From Chryseobacterium oranimense (GTDB taxonomy: Bacteria > Bacteroidota > Bacteroidia > Flavobacteriales > Weeksellaceae), in contig NZ_FQWT01000001.1 of the NCBI RefSeq assembly GCF_900129755.1, positions 930,001-994,000 of the forward strand: DNA of 64,000 nt, written 5' to 3'. Position 1 is the first letter of the stretch. Each line of letters opens with the position of its first letter. The translations under genes were made by a program, and so were the position numbers. Shown here piece by piece: positions 7,191-15,537 of the stretch. The notes below the pieces were generated by a model. That model saw only the letters and a program-made list of their open reading frames with translations, was not told the origin of the DNA and made no database searches.

Positions 7191-8765
7191 TTAGTGTACA
7201 CCACTCAAATCTATTTTTTCTTTGCTTTTTCTTTCCTTAATGAAAAGAATGAACGGGATACACACAAGGAAAATAACCCCTAAATAAAGGAAGACATCCA
7301 TGTATGAAAGTACCGTAGCCTGTTTGGTTACCGACATATCCAGCATTTTATACGCTGCATTCATTGCTGCATCGGGAGTCATTCCTTTTGCGATAAAGCT
7401 GGCTTTTAATCCGTTCAGACGCTGCTGAACATCAAAACTGTTTTCATCGAGGTGCGAAATCAGGTTGAGTCTGTATTTCTGGCCTGCGTTGGCAATAAAT
7501 GTAGTAATTGCTGCAATCCCGAATGAACCCCCAAGCTGTCTCATCATTCCGGTGAATGCAGCCCCCTGGCCGATTTCCTGTCCTTTCAGCGTACTTAATG
7601 ACAGTGAAGTGATCGGGATAAACAGAAGTCCTAAACCGGCTCCTCTTACGATCAGCATCCAGAAAAAGGCATCTTTACTGGTATCCGGGGTGAGGATTTT
7701 ATACCCCCAGAAGCTATAGATAAAGAAAATGAACAGTCCCAGAGACACCAGAATCTGCTGTTTTGCTCCTTTCGAAAGCAGTCTTCCGATTATAGGCATC
7801 ATAAAGGCTGTCGTCAGTGCCGCAGGAATCATCAAAGCTCCCGATTGCAAAGCCGTCCATCCTAAAATACTTTGGGTATACAGCGGTACGATAAATGTAG
7901 AACCGTATAACCCAAACCCTAAAACGAACGACATGACGGTTCCGATTCTTAAGTTTCCGTTTTTCAGTACCCTGAGCTCCACGATGGGATATTTGAAGGT
8001 AAGCTCTCTCCAAAGGAATAATATAAACCCTAAAATAGCCGATACGGTAAATGTTACGATCATTCCGCTCTCGAACCAGTCTTCCTCATGACCTCTTTCC
8101 AGGATAAACTGTAAAGATCCTACAGTAACTGCGAGTAAAGCAATTCCTATCCAGTCTACATCCGAAACCTTTCGTTTTTCCGCATATTTAGGACTTTTCA
8201 CAAACTGTAAAGTCATCAGCGTTGCTGCTATACCAATTGGAATATTGATATAGAAAATATACGGCCAGCTGAAATTATCTACAATATATCCTCCCAATGG
8301 CGGGCCTAAGGTTGGGCCGATAATTACCCCCAAACCGTAGATGGCCTGCGCCATACTTCTTTTCTCAATAGGATACGATTCTGTAATGATCGTTTGCGAG
8401 GTCACCAGAAGCGCTCCCCCACCTATTCCCTGCATCAGCCTGAAAAATACGAGCTCCCAGATATTGGTGGCATTTCCGCATAGAAAGGAAAAAACAGTAA
8501 ATATGATGATGGAAGCAGCAAAATAATTCCTACGTCCGAACTGCTGTGACAGCCAGCTCGTCATCGGCACGATAATAACGTTACCGATTGCATAAGCTGT
8601 GATCACCCAGCCTACTTCAGAAAGTGTGGCTCCAAGGTTCCCCTTCATCTCATTAAGGGCAACGTTCACAATCGTGGAGTCCACAATTTCAAGCAGAGCA
8701 CAAAGGATTGCCGTGATCGTAATGATCACTCTCCGGGCTCCATATTCTACTAATGAATCTTGCAT
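7191..8765 (-). CDS. DHA2-family MFS multidrug exporter (EmrB/QacA type)
   Basis: 524 residues with about 14 hydrophobic segments, the DHA2 drug:H+ antiporter topology. Family marks include DSTIVNVALNEMKGNLGATLSEVGWVITAYAIGNVIIVP in TM1-2 (the D1-type motif of EmrB), a LSQQFGRRNYF loop, and GPPLGGYIVDNFSWPYIFYINIPIG, the antiporter motif C and adjacent loop. It is the last gene of the TetR-TolC-EmrA-EmrB operon and should form a tripartite pump that pushes hydrophobic toxins across both membranes. A 191-bp gap with repeats separates it from the adaptor gene, so it may have extra control. Substrates are unknown. Confidence 0.92.
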   Translation of the reverse strand: MQDSLVEYGARRVIITITAILCALLEIVDSTIVNVALNEMKGNLGATLSEVGWVITAYAIGNVIIVPMTSWLSQQFGRRNYFAASIIIFTVFSFLCGNATNIWELVFFRLMQGIGGGALLVTSQTIITESYPIEKRSMAQAIYGLGVIIGPTLGPPLGGYIVDNFSWPYIFYINIPIGIAATLMTLQFVKSPKYAEKRKVSDVDWIGIALLAVTVGSLQFILERGHEEDWFESGMIVTFTVSAILGFILFLWRELTFKYPIVELRVLKNGNLRIGTVMSFVLGFGLYGSTFIVPLYTQSILGWTALQSGALMIPAALTTAFMMPIIGRLLSKGAKQQILVSLGLFIFFIYSFWGYKILTPDTSKDAFFWMLIVRGAGLGLLFIPITSLSLSTLKGQEIGQGAAFTGMMRQLGGSFGIAAITTFIANAGQKYRLNLISHLDENSFDVQQRLNGLKASFIAKGMTPDAAMNAAYKMLDMSVTKQATVLSYMDVFLYLGVIFLVCIPFILFIKERKSKEKIDLSGVH

Positions 8766-8774
8766 AATATTTTG

Positions 8775-8815
8775 TACAAATGTTTGTATTAATGTAAATG
8801 TAGAATGTATTAATG
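8775..8815. promoter_or_regulatory. Palindrome and 21-bp-spaced direct repeats upstream of the MFS gene
   Basis: TACAAA-TG-TTTGTA at 8775-8788 lies 9 bp before the MFS start codon. GTATTAATG occurs at 8786-8794 and again at 8807-8815, exactly 21 bp (two helical turns) apart. This arrangement resembles protein-binding sites; no regulator can be named. Confidence 0.35.
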
Positions 8816-8858
8816 ATGTAAAATTTGGCTAAAACCAATGTGTAATTGTTTTATGCAA

Positions 8859-8883
8859 GCGGGCTAAAGCCCGCTCCTATTGA
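8859..8883. repeat. Dispersed palindromic repeat (copy 2) inside the efflux operon
   Basis: GCGGGCT-AA-AGCCCGC followed by TCCTATTGA. It is the same layout as the copy at 3049-3073, with compensatory stem changes, and lies in the 191-bp gap between adaptor and pump genes, where a transcript would fold into a short hairpin. Confidence 0.7.
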
Positions 8884-8956
8884 AGATTTAAATTTTTAAA
8901 TTCTCCGATTTTTCAATCAGCCATTCATCAATACATTGTACGTGAATACATTCATA

Positions 8957-10057
8957 CTATTTCAATGCTACCTCTGCTTTCACGTTCATTCCTGTTCTCA
9001 GTCTTTTTGCAATGTTCTTGTCAAGATTTACAAAATCGATCTTTACAGGAAGTCTCTGAACCACTTTTACGAAGTTACCGCTGGCATTATCCGGAGGCAA
9101 TATGGAAAAAGTAGCTCCTGTTGCAGGTGAGAATGAGCTTACTACCCCATCAAATTCCTGATCAGGGAAAGCATCGATCTCAATTTTCACTTTCTGCCCT
9201 TCCACCATTTTATCTACCTGTGTTTCTTTGAAGTTGGCCACCACCCATTTCTGATCGTTTTTAACCAAAGCAAAAAGTTGTGATCCGGCCTGAAGATATT
9301 GTCCCGGCTGAGTGGAAACTTTTCCTACATATCCGTCTTCCGGAGCAAGAATTACGGTGTATGATAGATTTAATTTAGCATTTTCCACATCTACTTCTCT
9401 CTGTTTTGCCACTGAACCGGCAACGCTGATCTGCTGAGAGCTGGCTGCAGTCTGGGAAGATGCAATGGTAGTCTGCTGAGCGATTTGGTTTCTCTGGTCT
9501 ACTAAAACCTGAAGCTGTCTGTCTGCAGACTGTTTAGCGGCCAAAGCCTGCTCATATTGTTGTTCCGTAATAGAATGATCTTTTACAAGATTAGCATATC
9601 TCTTCAGATCCTGAGAAGTTTTCCATACGTTTACTTTAGCTGCTTCTATCTGTGCATTGGCTGTTGTTACTGCTGCCTGGGAAGAGCTGATATTCTTTGA
9701 AGTTGCGGTTGTAGTTGCTTCTGCATTTGAGATATTGCTTTTAGCTGTTGATAAAGCAGCCTGCGCCTGTTCAAGAGCCATTTTCTGATCTCTGTTATCC
9801 AGGATCACTAAAGTATCTCCTTTTTTTACGAACTGGTTATCCTTTACTTTTACCTCTGCTACATATCCTGAAATTTTGGAAATTACCGGTGCCATGTTGG
9901 AAGTAATCTGTGCATCATCAGTTTCTTCATGGTACTGTCCGTAAGTAAAAGCTCTGTATCCGTAGATCCCTCCGCCAATTACTACAGCGGCTAAGATGAT
10001 AGGGAAAACTAAACTTTTTTTCTTTTTAGGTTCTGTTTGGGTATTATTATTTTCCAT
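8957..10057 (-). CDS. HlyD/EmrA-type membrane fusion protein
   Basis: 366 residues: a basic cytoplasmic start (KKKKS), one membrane helix (about 15-32), then the adaptor order of EmrA-like proteins. A half-lipoyl motif (VAEVKVKDNQFVKKGDTLVILD) is followed by a long Ala/Gln-rich alpha-hairpin (about 85-215), the second half-lipoyl (ILAPEDGYVGKVSTQPGQYLQAGSQLFALV), then a beta-barrel domain (VVANFKETQVDKMVEGQKVKIEIDAFPD). It bridges the inner-membrane MFS pump and the outer-membrane channel. It lies between the TolC-like gene (16 bp upstream) and the pump gene in the same operon. Confidence 0.93.
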   Translation of the reverse strand: MENNNTQTEPKKKKSLVFPIILAAVVIGGGIYGYRAFTYGQYHEETDDAQITSNMAPVISKISGYVAEVKVKDNQFVKKGDTLVILDNRDQKMALEQAQAALSTAKSNISNAEATTTATSKNISSSQAAVTTANAQIEAAKVNVWKTSQDLKRYANLVKDHSITEQQYEQALAAKQSADRQLQVLVDQRNQIAQQTTIASSQTAASSQQISVAGSVAKQREVDVENAKLNLSYTVILAPEDGYVGKVSTQPGQYLQAGSQLFALVKNDQKWVVANFKETQVDKMVEGQKVKIEIDAFPDQEFDGVVSSFSPATGATFSILPPDNASGNFVKVVQRLPVKIDFVNLDKNIAKRLRTGMNVKAEVALK

Positions 10058-10073
10058 TTTGGTTTGAGTCTGA

Positions 10074-11387
10074 TTATTTAATTGTTAAAGTTCCTGTTGT
10101 CTGTAATAGTTTTCTGTAGGCTAAAGCTGCATCTGCCTTTGCATTGATCACTCCTACGTTAGCTGCTATCTGGGCAGCATCTGCATCCAGAAGTTCTGTC
10201 ATGGTTGCAAGTCCGTTGTCGTATTTATTTTTGGTAATTCTGTAATTTTCATTAGCCTGTTCAGCTGCTTTTTCATACACAGCGATTCTCTTTTTAGAGT
10301 AATCTGTATTCTGGTATTCTCTGTTCACATCAAGCTTAATGTTGTCATTCAGCAATTCATCATTGGCAGCCAGCTGTTTTTCTCTTGCCTGGGATTGTTT
10401 CAATGAAGAGTTTTCTTTCCAGATATTGGATAAGTTATAAGAAATTCCAACTCCTACATTGACGGCATTGTATATGGTAAGAAATTTTGGAATATCTGCC
10501 GCTACATATCCTCCTGTAAATGCAATTGAAGGAAGGTTTTCAGCCTTTGCCGATTTGGTACCCAATTCTGCAGCTTTTCTCTGCTGGGCAAGGGCCTGCA
10601 AGTCCTTACGGTTTTCTTTAGCTTCATTTACATAGTAATCCACCGTTCTTACATCGGATCCTTCATCAATATAATTCTGGTCAACTTCAATTTCTGTAGT
10701 TTCAGGCAGTCCCAGTAACAGGTCCATATTGATGTTGGCGATATTGTAGTTGTTTTTAGCTTCCAATAATTGCAGTTCTATATTTGAAGTCTGAAGATTC
10801 GCTTTTAAACGGTCGTTTCTTGCGATAACCCCATTGTTTTCAAGCTTAAGAAAAGTTTCGTCCCTCTTTTGCGAAGCGGTAAGGTTTTCTTCTAAAACTT
10901 TGATGGACTGGTTGGCTTTAAACAGGTTATTATAAGCCTGAGCCACATTATAAGCAATCGCTATTTTATCATTTTCAGTGCTCAGCTTTGATGCTTCCAC
11001 CAGATATTTTGCAGACTGGATCCCGTATTTGATTCTTCCACCACTGTAGATAGGAACACTAAGATTAGCTGATCCATAGGCAACCTGATGTACTTCCGGC
11101 CCTCCTGCGGCTGAGACACCCGGAAGTTTCAGATCCACATTGGGTTTAAGAGGAAGGTACATATAACTTCCCGAAACTTTCAGCTCCGGAAGCTGTCTGT
11201 TTTTGGCTTCCAAAAGATCTGCCGTTGCTTCTTCAATTTTAGCGGCATCTATCTTAAGGCTTTTACTGTTCTGGATTCCCAGCTGCACGGCTTCATCGAG
11301 GGTGAGCTGTTTTTTCTCCTGAGCATTTATGGCTGCAATTCCCATAAAAAGGGATAATGCCAACACCGAATTATTTATTCTCTTCAT
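10074..11387 (-). CDS. TolC family outer-membrane efflux protein
   Basis: 437 residues with a signal peptide ending INAQ (about residue 22). Two internal repeats of the outer membrane efflux protein domain are visible: LTLDEAVQLGIQNSKSLKIDAAKIEEATADLLEAKNRQLPELKVSGSY, and in the second half KAAELGTKSAKAENLPSIAFTGGY followed by a long coiled-coil ending ANVGVINAKADAALAYRKLLQTTG. Trimers form the outer-membrane channel and periplasmic tunnel. The start overlaps the end of the tetR gene by 17 bp, giving translational coupling. It supplies the exit duct for the adaptor and MFS pump encoded next. Confidence 0.93.
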   Translation of the reverse strand: MKRINNSVLALSLFMGIAAINAQEKKQLTLDEAVQLGIQNSKSLKIDAAKIEEATADLLEAKNRQLPELKVSGSYMYLPLKPNVDLKLPGVSAAGGPEVHQVAYGSANLSVPIYSGGRIKYGIQSAKYLVEASKLSTENDKIAIAYNVAQAYNNLFKANQSIKVLEENLTASQKRDETFLKLENNGVIARNDRLKANLQTSNIELQLLEAKNNYNIANINMDLLLGLPETTEIEVDQNYIDEGSDVRTVDYYVNEAKENRKDLQALAQQRKAAELGTKSAKAENLPSIAFTGGYVAADIPKFLTIYNAVNVGVGISYNLSNIWKENSSLKQSQAREKQLAANDELLNDNIKLDVNREYQNTDYSKKRIAVYEKAAEQANENYRITKNKYDNGLATMTELLDADAAQIAANVGVINAKADAALAYRKLLQTTGTLTIK

Positions 11388-11997
11388 AACCTAAAAGGTC
11401 TTTTAGTAAATATTTTATATGTTTATTAAGTTCTGTGTAGTATTTTTCATCAAAAACTTCATCATCCGTAGTATCGTTAAGGAATTCTTTATACATTTCT
11501 TTGGCGTTGGATGCATAAAATAAGGTCCCGCTTATAGTGGCATGAAGTAGATAGATAGGAGGTTTTTTGGTGAAAATCCCTTTTTTCAATCCGCTTTCAA
11601 GCACCTGCGAATACATGGAGATAAAGCCCATTTTAGTCTGCTTCAGAAATTCCACGATCTGAGGATTTTCCGTATGAAGCTGCTCACGCTGCATGATCCT
11701 GTAGAAACATTTGTGATGTCTTACTCTTCCGGAAAACTGGTCTACGATCTTTTCTATCTTCTGCCATTCGTCGATATCCGTTCTTTCCAGAATGTCTTTT
11801 GAAAAGAACTGTCCTTCATTCATTCTGTATTCCACCAACTTCTCATACAGCTTTTCCTTTGAACCGAAATAGTAAGAAATCATAGAGATATTTACATTTG
11901 CCGCCTTGGAGATCTCCCTGGTGGAAGTTCCGTCGAAACCTTTTTCAGCAAAAAGTTTTTCTGCAGCAAATAATATATTTTCTTCTTTTGAAACCAT
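11371..11997 (-). CDS. TetR/AcrR family repressor of the efflux operon
   Basis: 208 residues. The N-terminal DNA-binding domain reads ILFAAEKLFAEKGFDGTSTREISKAANVNISMISYYFGSKEKLYEKLVEY (about residues 7-56), the standard TetR helix-turn-helix, followed by a helical ligand-binding and dimerisation region. It is the first gene of the operon and overlaps the tolC-like gene. A palindrome AATCAA-ACGA-TTGATT overlaps the -33 box of its own promoter, so self-repression of the whole pump operon with release by a pump substrate is likely. The ligand is unknown. Confidence 0.92.
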   Translation of the reverse strand: MVSKEENILFAAEKLFAEKGFDGTSTREISKAANVNISMISYYFGSKEKLYEKLVEYRMNEGQFFSKDILERTDIDEWQKIEKIVDQFSGRVRHHKCFYRIMQREQLHTENPQIVEFLKQTKMGFISMYSQVLESGLKKGIFTKKPPIYLLHATISGTLFYASNAKEMYKEFLNDTTDDEVFDEKYYTELNKHIKYLLKDLLGYEENK

Positions 11998-12019
11998 AGT
12001 TCTTCTATTTTTCAGGGCG

Positions 12020-12059
12020 CAAATTTACACAAGATTTTCAACAAATCAAACGATTGATT
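12020..12059 (-). promoter_or_regulatory. Promoter and operator-like palindrome of the tetR-efflux operon
   Basis: On the minus strand, TTTG (12050-12047), 19 bp, TAAATTTG (12027-12020) is a full match to the Bacteroidetes -33/-7 consensus, 22 bp before the tetR ATG. AATCAA-ACGA-TTGATT at 12044-12059 covers the -33 box, as expected for a TetR operator. Confidence 0.68.
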
Positions 12060-12190
12060 GATTTTTTAATCTTCTTTTAATATTTATTAATATAAATCAC
12101 TGATTATTAATAATATTAGAATTTAAAAATTTAATGAAAAATTAATAAATAAGAACCTATTCTTAATGTAGAACTTTACATAAAATAAAA

Positions 12191-12207
12191 TCCGGAACAT
12201 GTCCGGA
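12191..12207 (-). terminator. Possible terminator after holB
   Basis: TCCGGA and TCCGGA flank a 5-nt loop. On the minus strand the hairpin is followed by TTTTATTTTAT, about 42 bp after the holB stop codon. The stem is only 6 bp. Confidence 0.45.
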
Positions 12208-12248
12208 CTAAAAGTATTATTACGATTCACCAGCGAAATGCTGCCGAA

Positions 12249-13367
12249 TTATGAATTTTTATGAATGTAACGTGATAGCTTGATACCCAGATCTGTCCAG
12301 ACAATTTTGGGGTTCCCGTTCCTCGTCAGGTGAAGATCTGCCATATTGATTTCTTCCAGGATACTTTCTATATTGGCTCCGCTTATGAATTTAGAAAATC
12401 CATCCCAGTTGAAACCTTCTGCGTTGATCTTTTTATAGACCAGATTTTCGGATTGGTAGTTCTGTAGCAGTGCCAGCCTGAAAATCTCTGAGCAATAATT
12501 AAGGAAATTCTTCTGCTTTTCTCTGTTCCAGCCGGCAATTTCTCTGGCCCAGAAGATGATGCTTTTTAAAAACTGTGGCTTCTTTTTCACCATGAATGCA
12601 TCTCTTACCCATTGGATAAAAAGTTTTTCAAATTCGTCGCTTTTATGTCCGGAATTTAAAATTTTAAGGGCTTCATTGAGGTCTCCCTGCGCTTCATGAA
12701 CAATTTCTCTTATTTTTCCCTCAGAAATCTGAAAGTTCTTTTTAAAATAGTTTTCCAGATCTTCATCACTGATTCTCGGGACTTCTACGATCTGCGTTCT
12801 GGAAAGAATGGTAGGAAGAATGTCGTTTGCCGTTTCGGCTGTAAGAAGGATGAGGGTTTTTGCCGGTGGTTCTTCCAGAAATTTCAGAAATTTATTGGCT
12901 GCCGCAATATTCATTTTGTCTGCTCTCCAAACGATCAGGATTTTGGTTCCGCCTTCAAAACTTTTCAGGGCAAATTTTTGGTTCTGATCATCAATTTCAT
13001 CTGCAGAAATGAATAACTGTTTATTTTCAGATTCAAGAAAAGCAGTCCAGTCGTCATAACTAGCATAGGGAGAATCCAAGATCATTTCCCTGAAATCTTC
13101 AAATTTATTCTTGCTTAAAGAATTCTTATTATCAGTAAAAACAGGGAAACTGAAGTGCAGATCCAGGTGATTCAAATGTTCCACTTTGGAAGCGGCATGT
13201 TCATTTTCACGGCTGAAGATCTCTTTGGCATAAGCCAATACCAAAGGAAGTGTTCCATAGCCTTCTTTTCCTAAAAAAAGCTGGGCGTGGCTTACTCTGT
13301 TTTCAGCAATGCTTTCACGAAGAAGTTTTTTCAGATTTTCCTGTCCGGCGATGTTCTCCCAATTCAT
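12249..13367 (-). CDS. holB: DNA polymerase III delta-prime subunit
   Basis: 372 residues of the AAA+ clamp-loader type: NIAGQENLKKLLRESIAENRVSHAQLFLGKEGYGTLPLVLAYAKEIF has the order of box motifs but a degenerate P-loop (GKEGYGT), as usual for delta-prime, which does not hydrolyse ATP. The middle contains ILIVWRADKMNIAAANKFLKFLEEPPAKTLILLTAETANDILPTILSRTQIV, the Walker-B-like strand, the EEPP helix and the SRC-type sensor (here SRT). The zinc-binding cysteines of E. coli delta-prime are absent, which is common in Bacteroidota. The subunit helps open and load the beta clamp. A TATCTTTG box just upstream (13379-13372) supports the start. Confidence 0.88.
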   Translation of the reverse strand: MNWENIAGQENLKKLLRESIAENRVSHAQLFLGKEGYGTLPLVLAYAKEIFSRENEHAASKVEHLNHLDLHFSFPVFTDNKNSLSKNKFEDFREMILDSPYASYDDWTAFLESENKQLFISADEIDDQNQKFALKSFEGGTKILIVWRADKMNIAAANKFLKFLEEPPAKTLILLTAETANDILPTILSRTQIVEVPRISDEDLENYFKKNFQISEGKIREIVHEAQGDLNEALKILNSGHKSDEFEKLFIQWVRDAFMVKKKPQFLKSIIFWAREIAGWNREKQKNFLNYCSEIFRLALLQNYQSENLVYKKINAEGFNWDGFSKFISGANIESILEEINMADLHLTRNGNPKIVWTDLGIKLSRYIHKNS

Positions 13368-13371
13368 GCTC

Positions 13372-13379
13372 CAAAGATA
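13372..13379 (-). promoter_or_regulatory. Putative -7 box of holB
   Basis: TATCTTTG on the minus strand matches TAnnTTTG and ends 5 bp before the start codon region. No clear -33 box was found at 19-20 bp, so this is a single-element match. Confidence 0.4.
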
Positions 13380-13609
13380 AAGAATTTTTAGAACGGATGA
13401 TTTCTGAAATGTGAATTTTGCTCCGCAAGTAAAGAGTGAATTTTAGTAATATAATTTATATAGGTCATAAAAATGTGGGCAAATCATATTCACAATTGCC
13501 AATTCATCATAATTATGGCTATTCATCCCCCTTAACAAACTTTAACCACATATAATTTTTACAATTCATTAATATTTAAGATATTTGCGCATTGTTTTAA
13601 AAATAAAGA

Positions 13610-14938
13610 ATGAAAAAAATCTTTGCGGTATCATTCATATCAGTTGGATACTTCCTAAATGCACAGAGTATAAGTAACTCTCCGTATGCAACCTATGGAA
13701 TTGGAGATGTAAAATATGATAATACGATTGAAACTGCCTCTATGGGTGGTATATCTACTGCTTATATCAGTGATTTCACAAGCAGCTTCAATTTCGCAAA
13801 CCCTGCGAATAACTCTAATTTCGAGCTTACAAGCATTAAGCTGGAAGCTACCAACGAAAACAATTACTTCAAAACAGATTACAACAATACGAAGTCTACC
13901 AAGCATTCTACGTATCTATCTAATATATCATTAGCTTTTCCTTTGTCTCCAAAGGTAAAGATGGGTCTTTCCTATCAGCCTTACAGCTCCAAGAGCTATG
14001 ACATTGAAAATAAAAGCCCCAGATACACCACCGTATATGATAACGTTGTTACAGAAGACGGATATTATACGAACCGTTTTAAAGGAAGCGGAACTCTTAA
14101 TACTGCACAGGCAGCCATTTCTTATAAAATAGATCAGAATTTTGCAGTAGGTTTAAGAGCTAACCTTTATTTCGGTAATCTTTACGATCTGAACGAGCTT
14201 AAATCTTTCGATAAAGACGGTGTAGCCAATGCTGAATATATCAACGGTTATGAAACCAAAAACAGCATTAAAAACTTTAATTTCACACTTGGGGGTAGCT
14301 ACCAGAGCCTGAATACCCGTACAGACAGAAAACTGACTATTGGTGCTACGGCTACATTTGGGAATACAAGCAACATGACTACAGATTACGTCAACAGTAC
14401 TTATGTATATTCTGATGTTGCACAGACAGTTAAAGCTCTGGAAACCATTATAGAACAAAAAAGCACAAGCTCTAAAAACCTTCTTCCGTTACAGGCATCA
14501 TTTGGAGTTGGGTACGGAAGCGAGAACCACTGGTTCTTTTCAGGACAGCTTGATTATAAAAAAGGAGAAGATATTTCTTATTTCGGGAAAACATTTGACT
14601 TCCAGGATACGTACAGAATTTCTGCCGGAGGATGGTATCTGCCGAATTACAATAACTTCAGAAGTTATTTCTCAAGGGTAATTTACAGATATGGGGCTTT
14701 CTACGAAAGAGGAAGTCTTAAAATAAACGGAACCAGCATTAATAAATTCGGGATTTCCGGAGGAGTATTGCTTCCGTTTAAAACAAGCAGCATTACAAGG
14801 ATGAGCGGTCTGGAATTAGGCATTGAAGTCGGAAAGAGAGGTACGCTTAAAAACAACCTGATCAATCAGAATTACATCAATCTGAAAGTAGGATTCAATT
14901 TTGCTGACAGATGGTTCAGAAAGACCCTGTACAACTAA
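13610..14938 (+). CDS. Outer-membrane beta-barrel protein linked to lptC
   Basis: 442 residues with a signal peptide (MKKIFAVSFISVGYFLNAQ). The opening SISNSPYATYGIGDVKYDNTIETASMGGISTAY and FNFANPANNSN resemble the plug-like start of FadL/PorV-like barrels in Bacteroidota, followed by alternating hydrophobic strands and a last strand INLKVGFNFADRWFRKTLYN ending close to the C-terminus. This is an outer-membrane barrel of unproven cargo. The lptC start codon follows its stop by 1 bp and anmK follows lptC by 1 bp, so all three form one tight operon. Such coupling suggests a role in LPS export or envelope assembly, but that is inference. Confidence 0.72.
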   Translation: MKKIFAVSFISVGYFLNAQSISNSPYATYGIGDVKYDNTIETASMGGISTAYISDFTSSFNFANPANNSNFELTSIKLEATNENNYFKTDYNNTKSTKHSTYLSNISLAFPLSPKVKMGLSYQPYSSKSYDIENKSPRYTTVYDNVVTEDGYYTNRFKGSGTLNTAQAAISYKIDQNFAVGLRANLYFGNLYDLNELKSFDKDGVANAEYINGYETKNSIKNFNFTLGGSYQSLNTRTDRKLTIGATATFGNTSNMTTDYVNSTYVYSDVAQTVKALETIIEQKSTSSKNLLPLQASFGVGYGSENHWFFSGQLDYKKGEDISYFGKTFDFQDTYRISAGGWYLPNYNNFRSYFSRVIYRYGAFYERGSLKINGTSINKFGISGGVLLPFKTSSITRMSGLELGIEVGKRGTLKNNLINQNYINLKVGFNFADRWFRKTLYN

Positions 14939-14939
14939 A

Positions 14940-15536
14940 ATGAATTTTTTAAATAAAATATCATATAAAAATATAGCATGCCTTTTTAGTTGTGCTATAT
15001 TTTTTATATTGACATCCTGTGAAGAGGATCTTACCAAAGCCAATGGCAACAAAAGCAAGAACTTCCCATCACAGATCATCAACAATGCCAATATTATACA
15101 GCGGGATTCCGGTTTTATATCATTAAAGGCCAAAGCTAAGATCATTGAAAAATATGAGCTGATAGACAGCCCTTATATCGTAGCCCGAAAAGGTATCATG
15201 ATTGAATTTTACGATAAAAAGAAGCCAAAGGTACCCGGGAAAATCACCGCTAAATATGCCCGCATTTTTGAATATAAAAAATTCTACGAGGCCAAAGGTG
15301 ATGTAAGAATTACCACCAATGAAGGCCAGCGATTCGCAATGCAGAGTATTTACTGGGATCAGAAAAAGAACAGGATTTTTACCAAAGATACGGTATACGT
15401 TACTATGGAAGATGGTTCTACCCTGGTTGGCGCCAATGGTATGACGGCAAAGGATGATTTCTCAGAATATACTTTCTTTAATAACTCAGGAGATTTCAGT
15501 ACAAAAAGACTCGAAGAAAAAAAAACACCGCAGTAA
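14940..15536 (+). CDS. lptC: LPS export periplasmic lipoprotein LptC
   Basis: 198 residues. The N-terminus has a lipoprotein signal with lipobox LTSC (about residue 26), unlike the membrane-anchored E. coli LptC but common in Bacteroidota. The rest shows the LptC/OstA beta-jellyroll pattern: VARKGIMIEFYDKKKPKVPGKITAKYARIFEYKKFYEAKGDVRITTNEGQRFAMQSIYWDQKKNRIFTKDTVYVTMEDGSTLVGANGMTAKDDF. LptC takes LPS from LptBFG and hands it to LptA. The start at 14940 is chosen because the signal peptide begins there, 1 bp after the barrel-protein stop; an upstream in-frame start would add 13 non-signal residues. Confidence 0.85.
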   Translation: MNFLNKISYKNIACLFSCAIFFILTSCEEDLTKANGNKSKNFPSQIINNANIIQRDSGFISLKAKAKIIEKYELIDSPYIVARKGIMIEFYDKKKPKVPGKITAKYARIFEYKKFYEAKGDVRITTNEGQRFAMQSIYWDQKKNRIFTKDTVYVTMEDGSTLVGANGMTAKDDFSEYTFFNNSGDFSTKRLEEKKTPQ

Positions 15537-15537
15537 T

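Noticed and set aside
7465-8832. Several open frames on the plus strand opposite the MFS gene, up to 120 codons.
   Set aside because: They are antisense shadows of a gene with clear transmembrane codon pattern and lack any recognisable protein feature.
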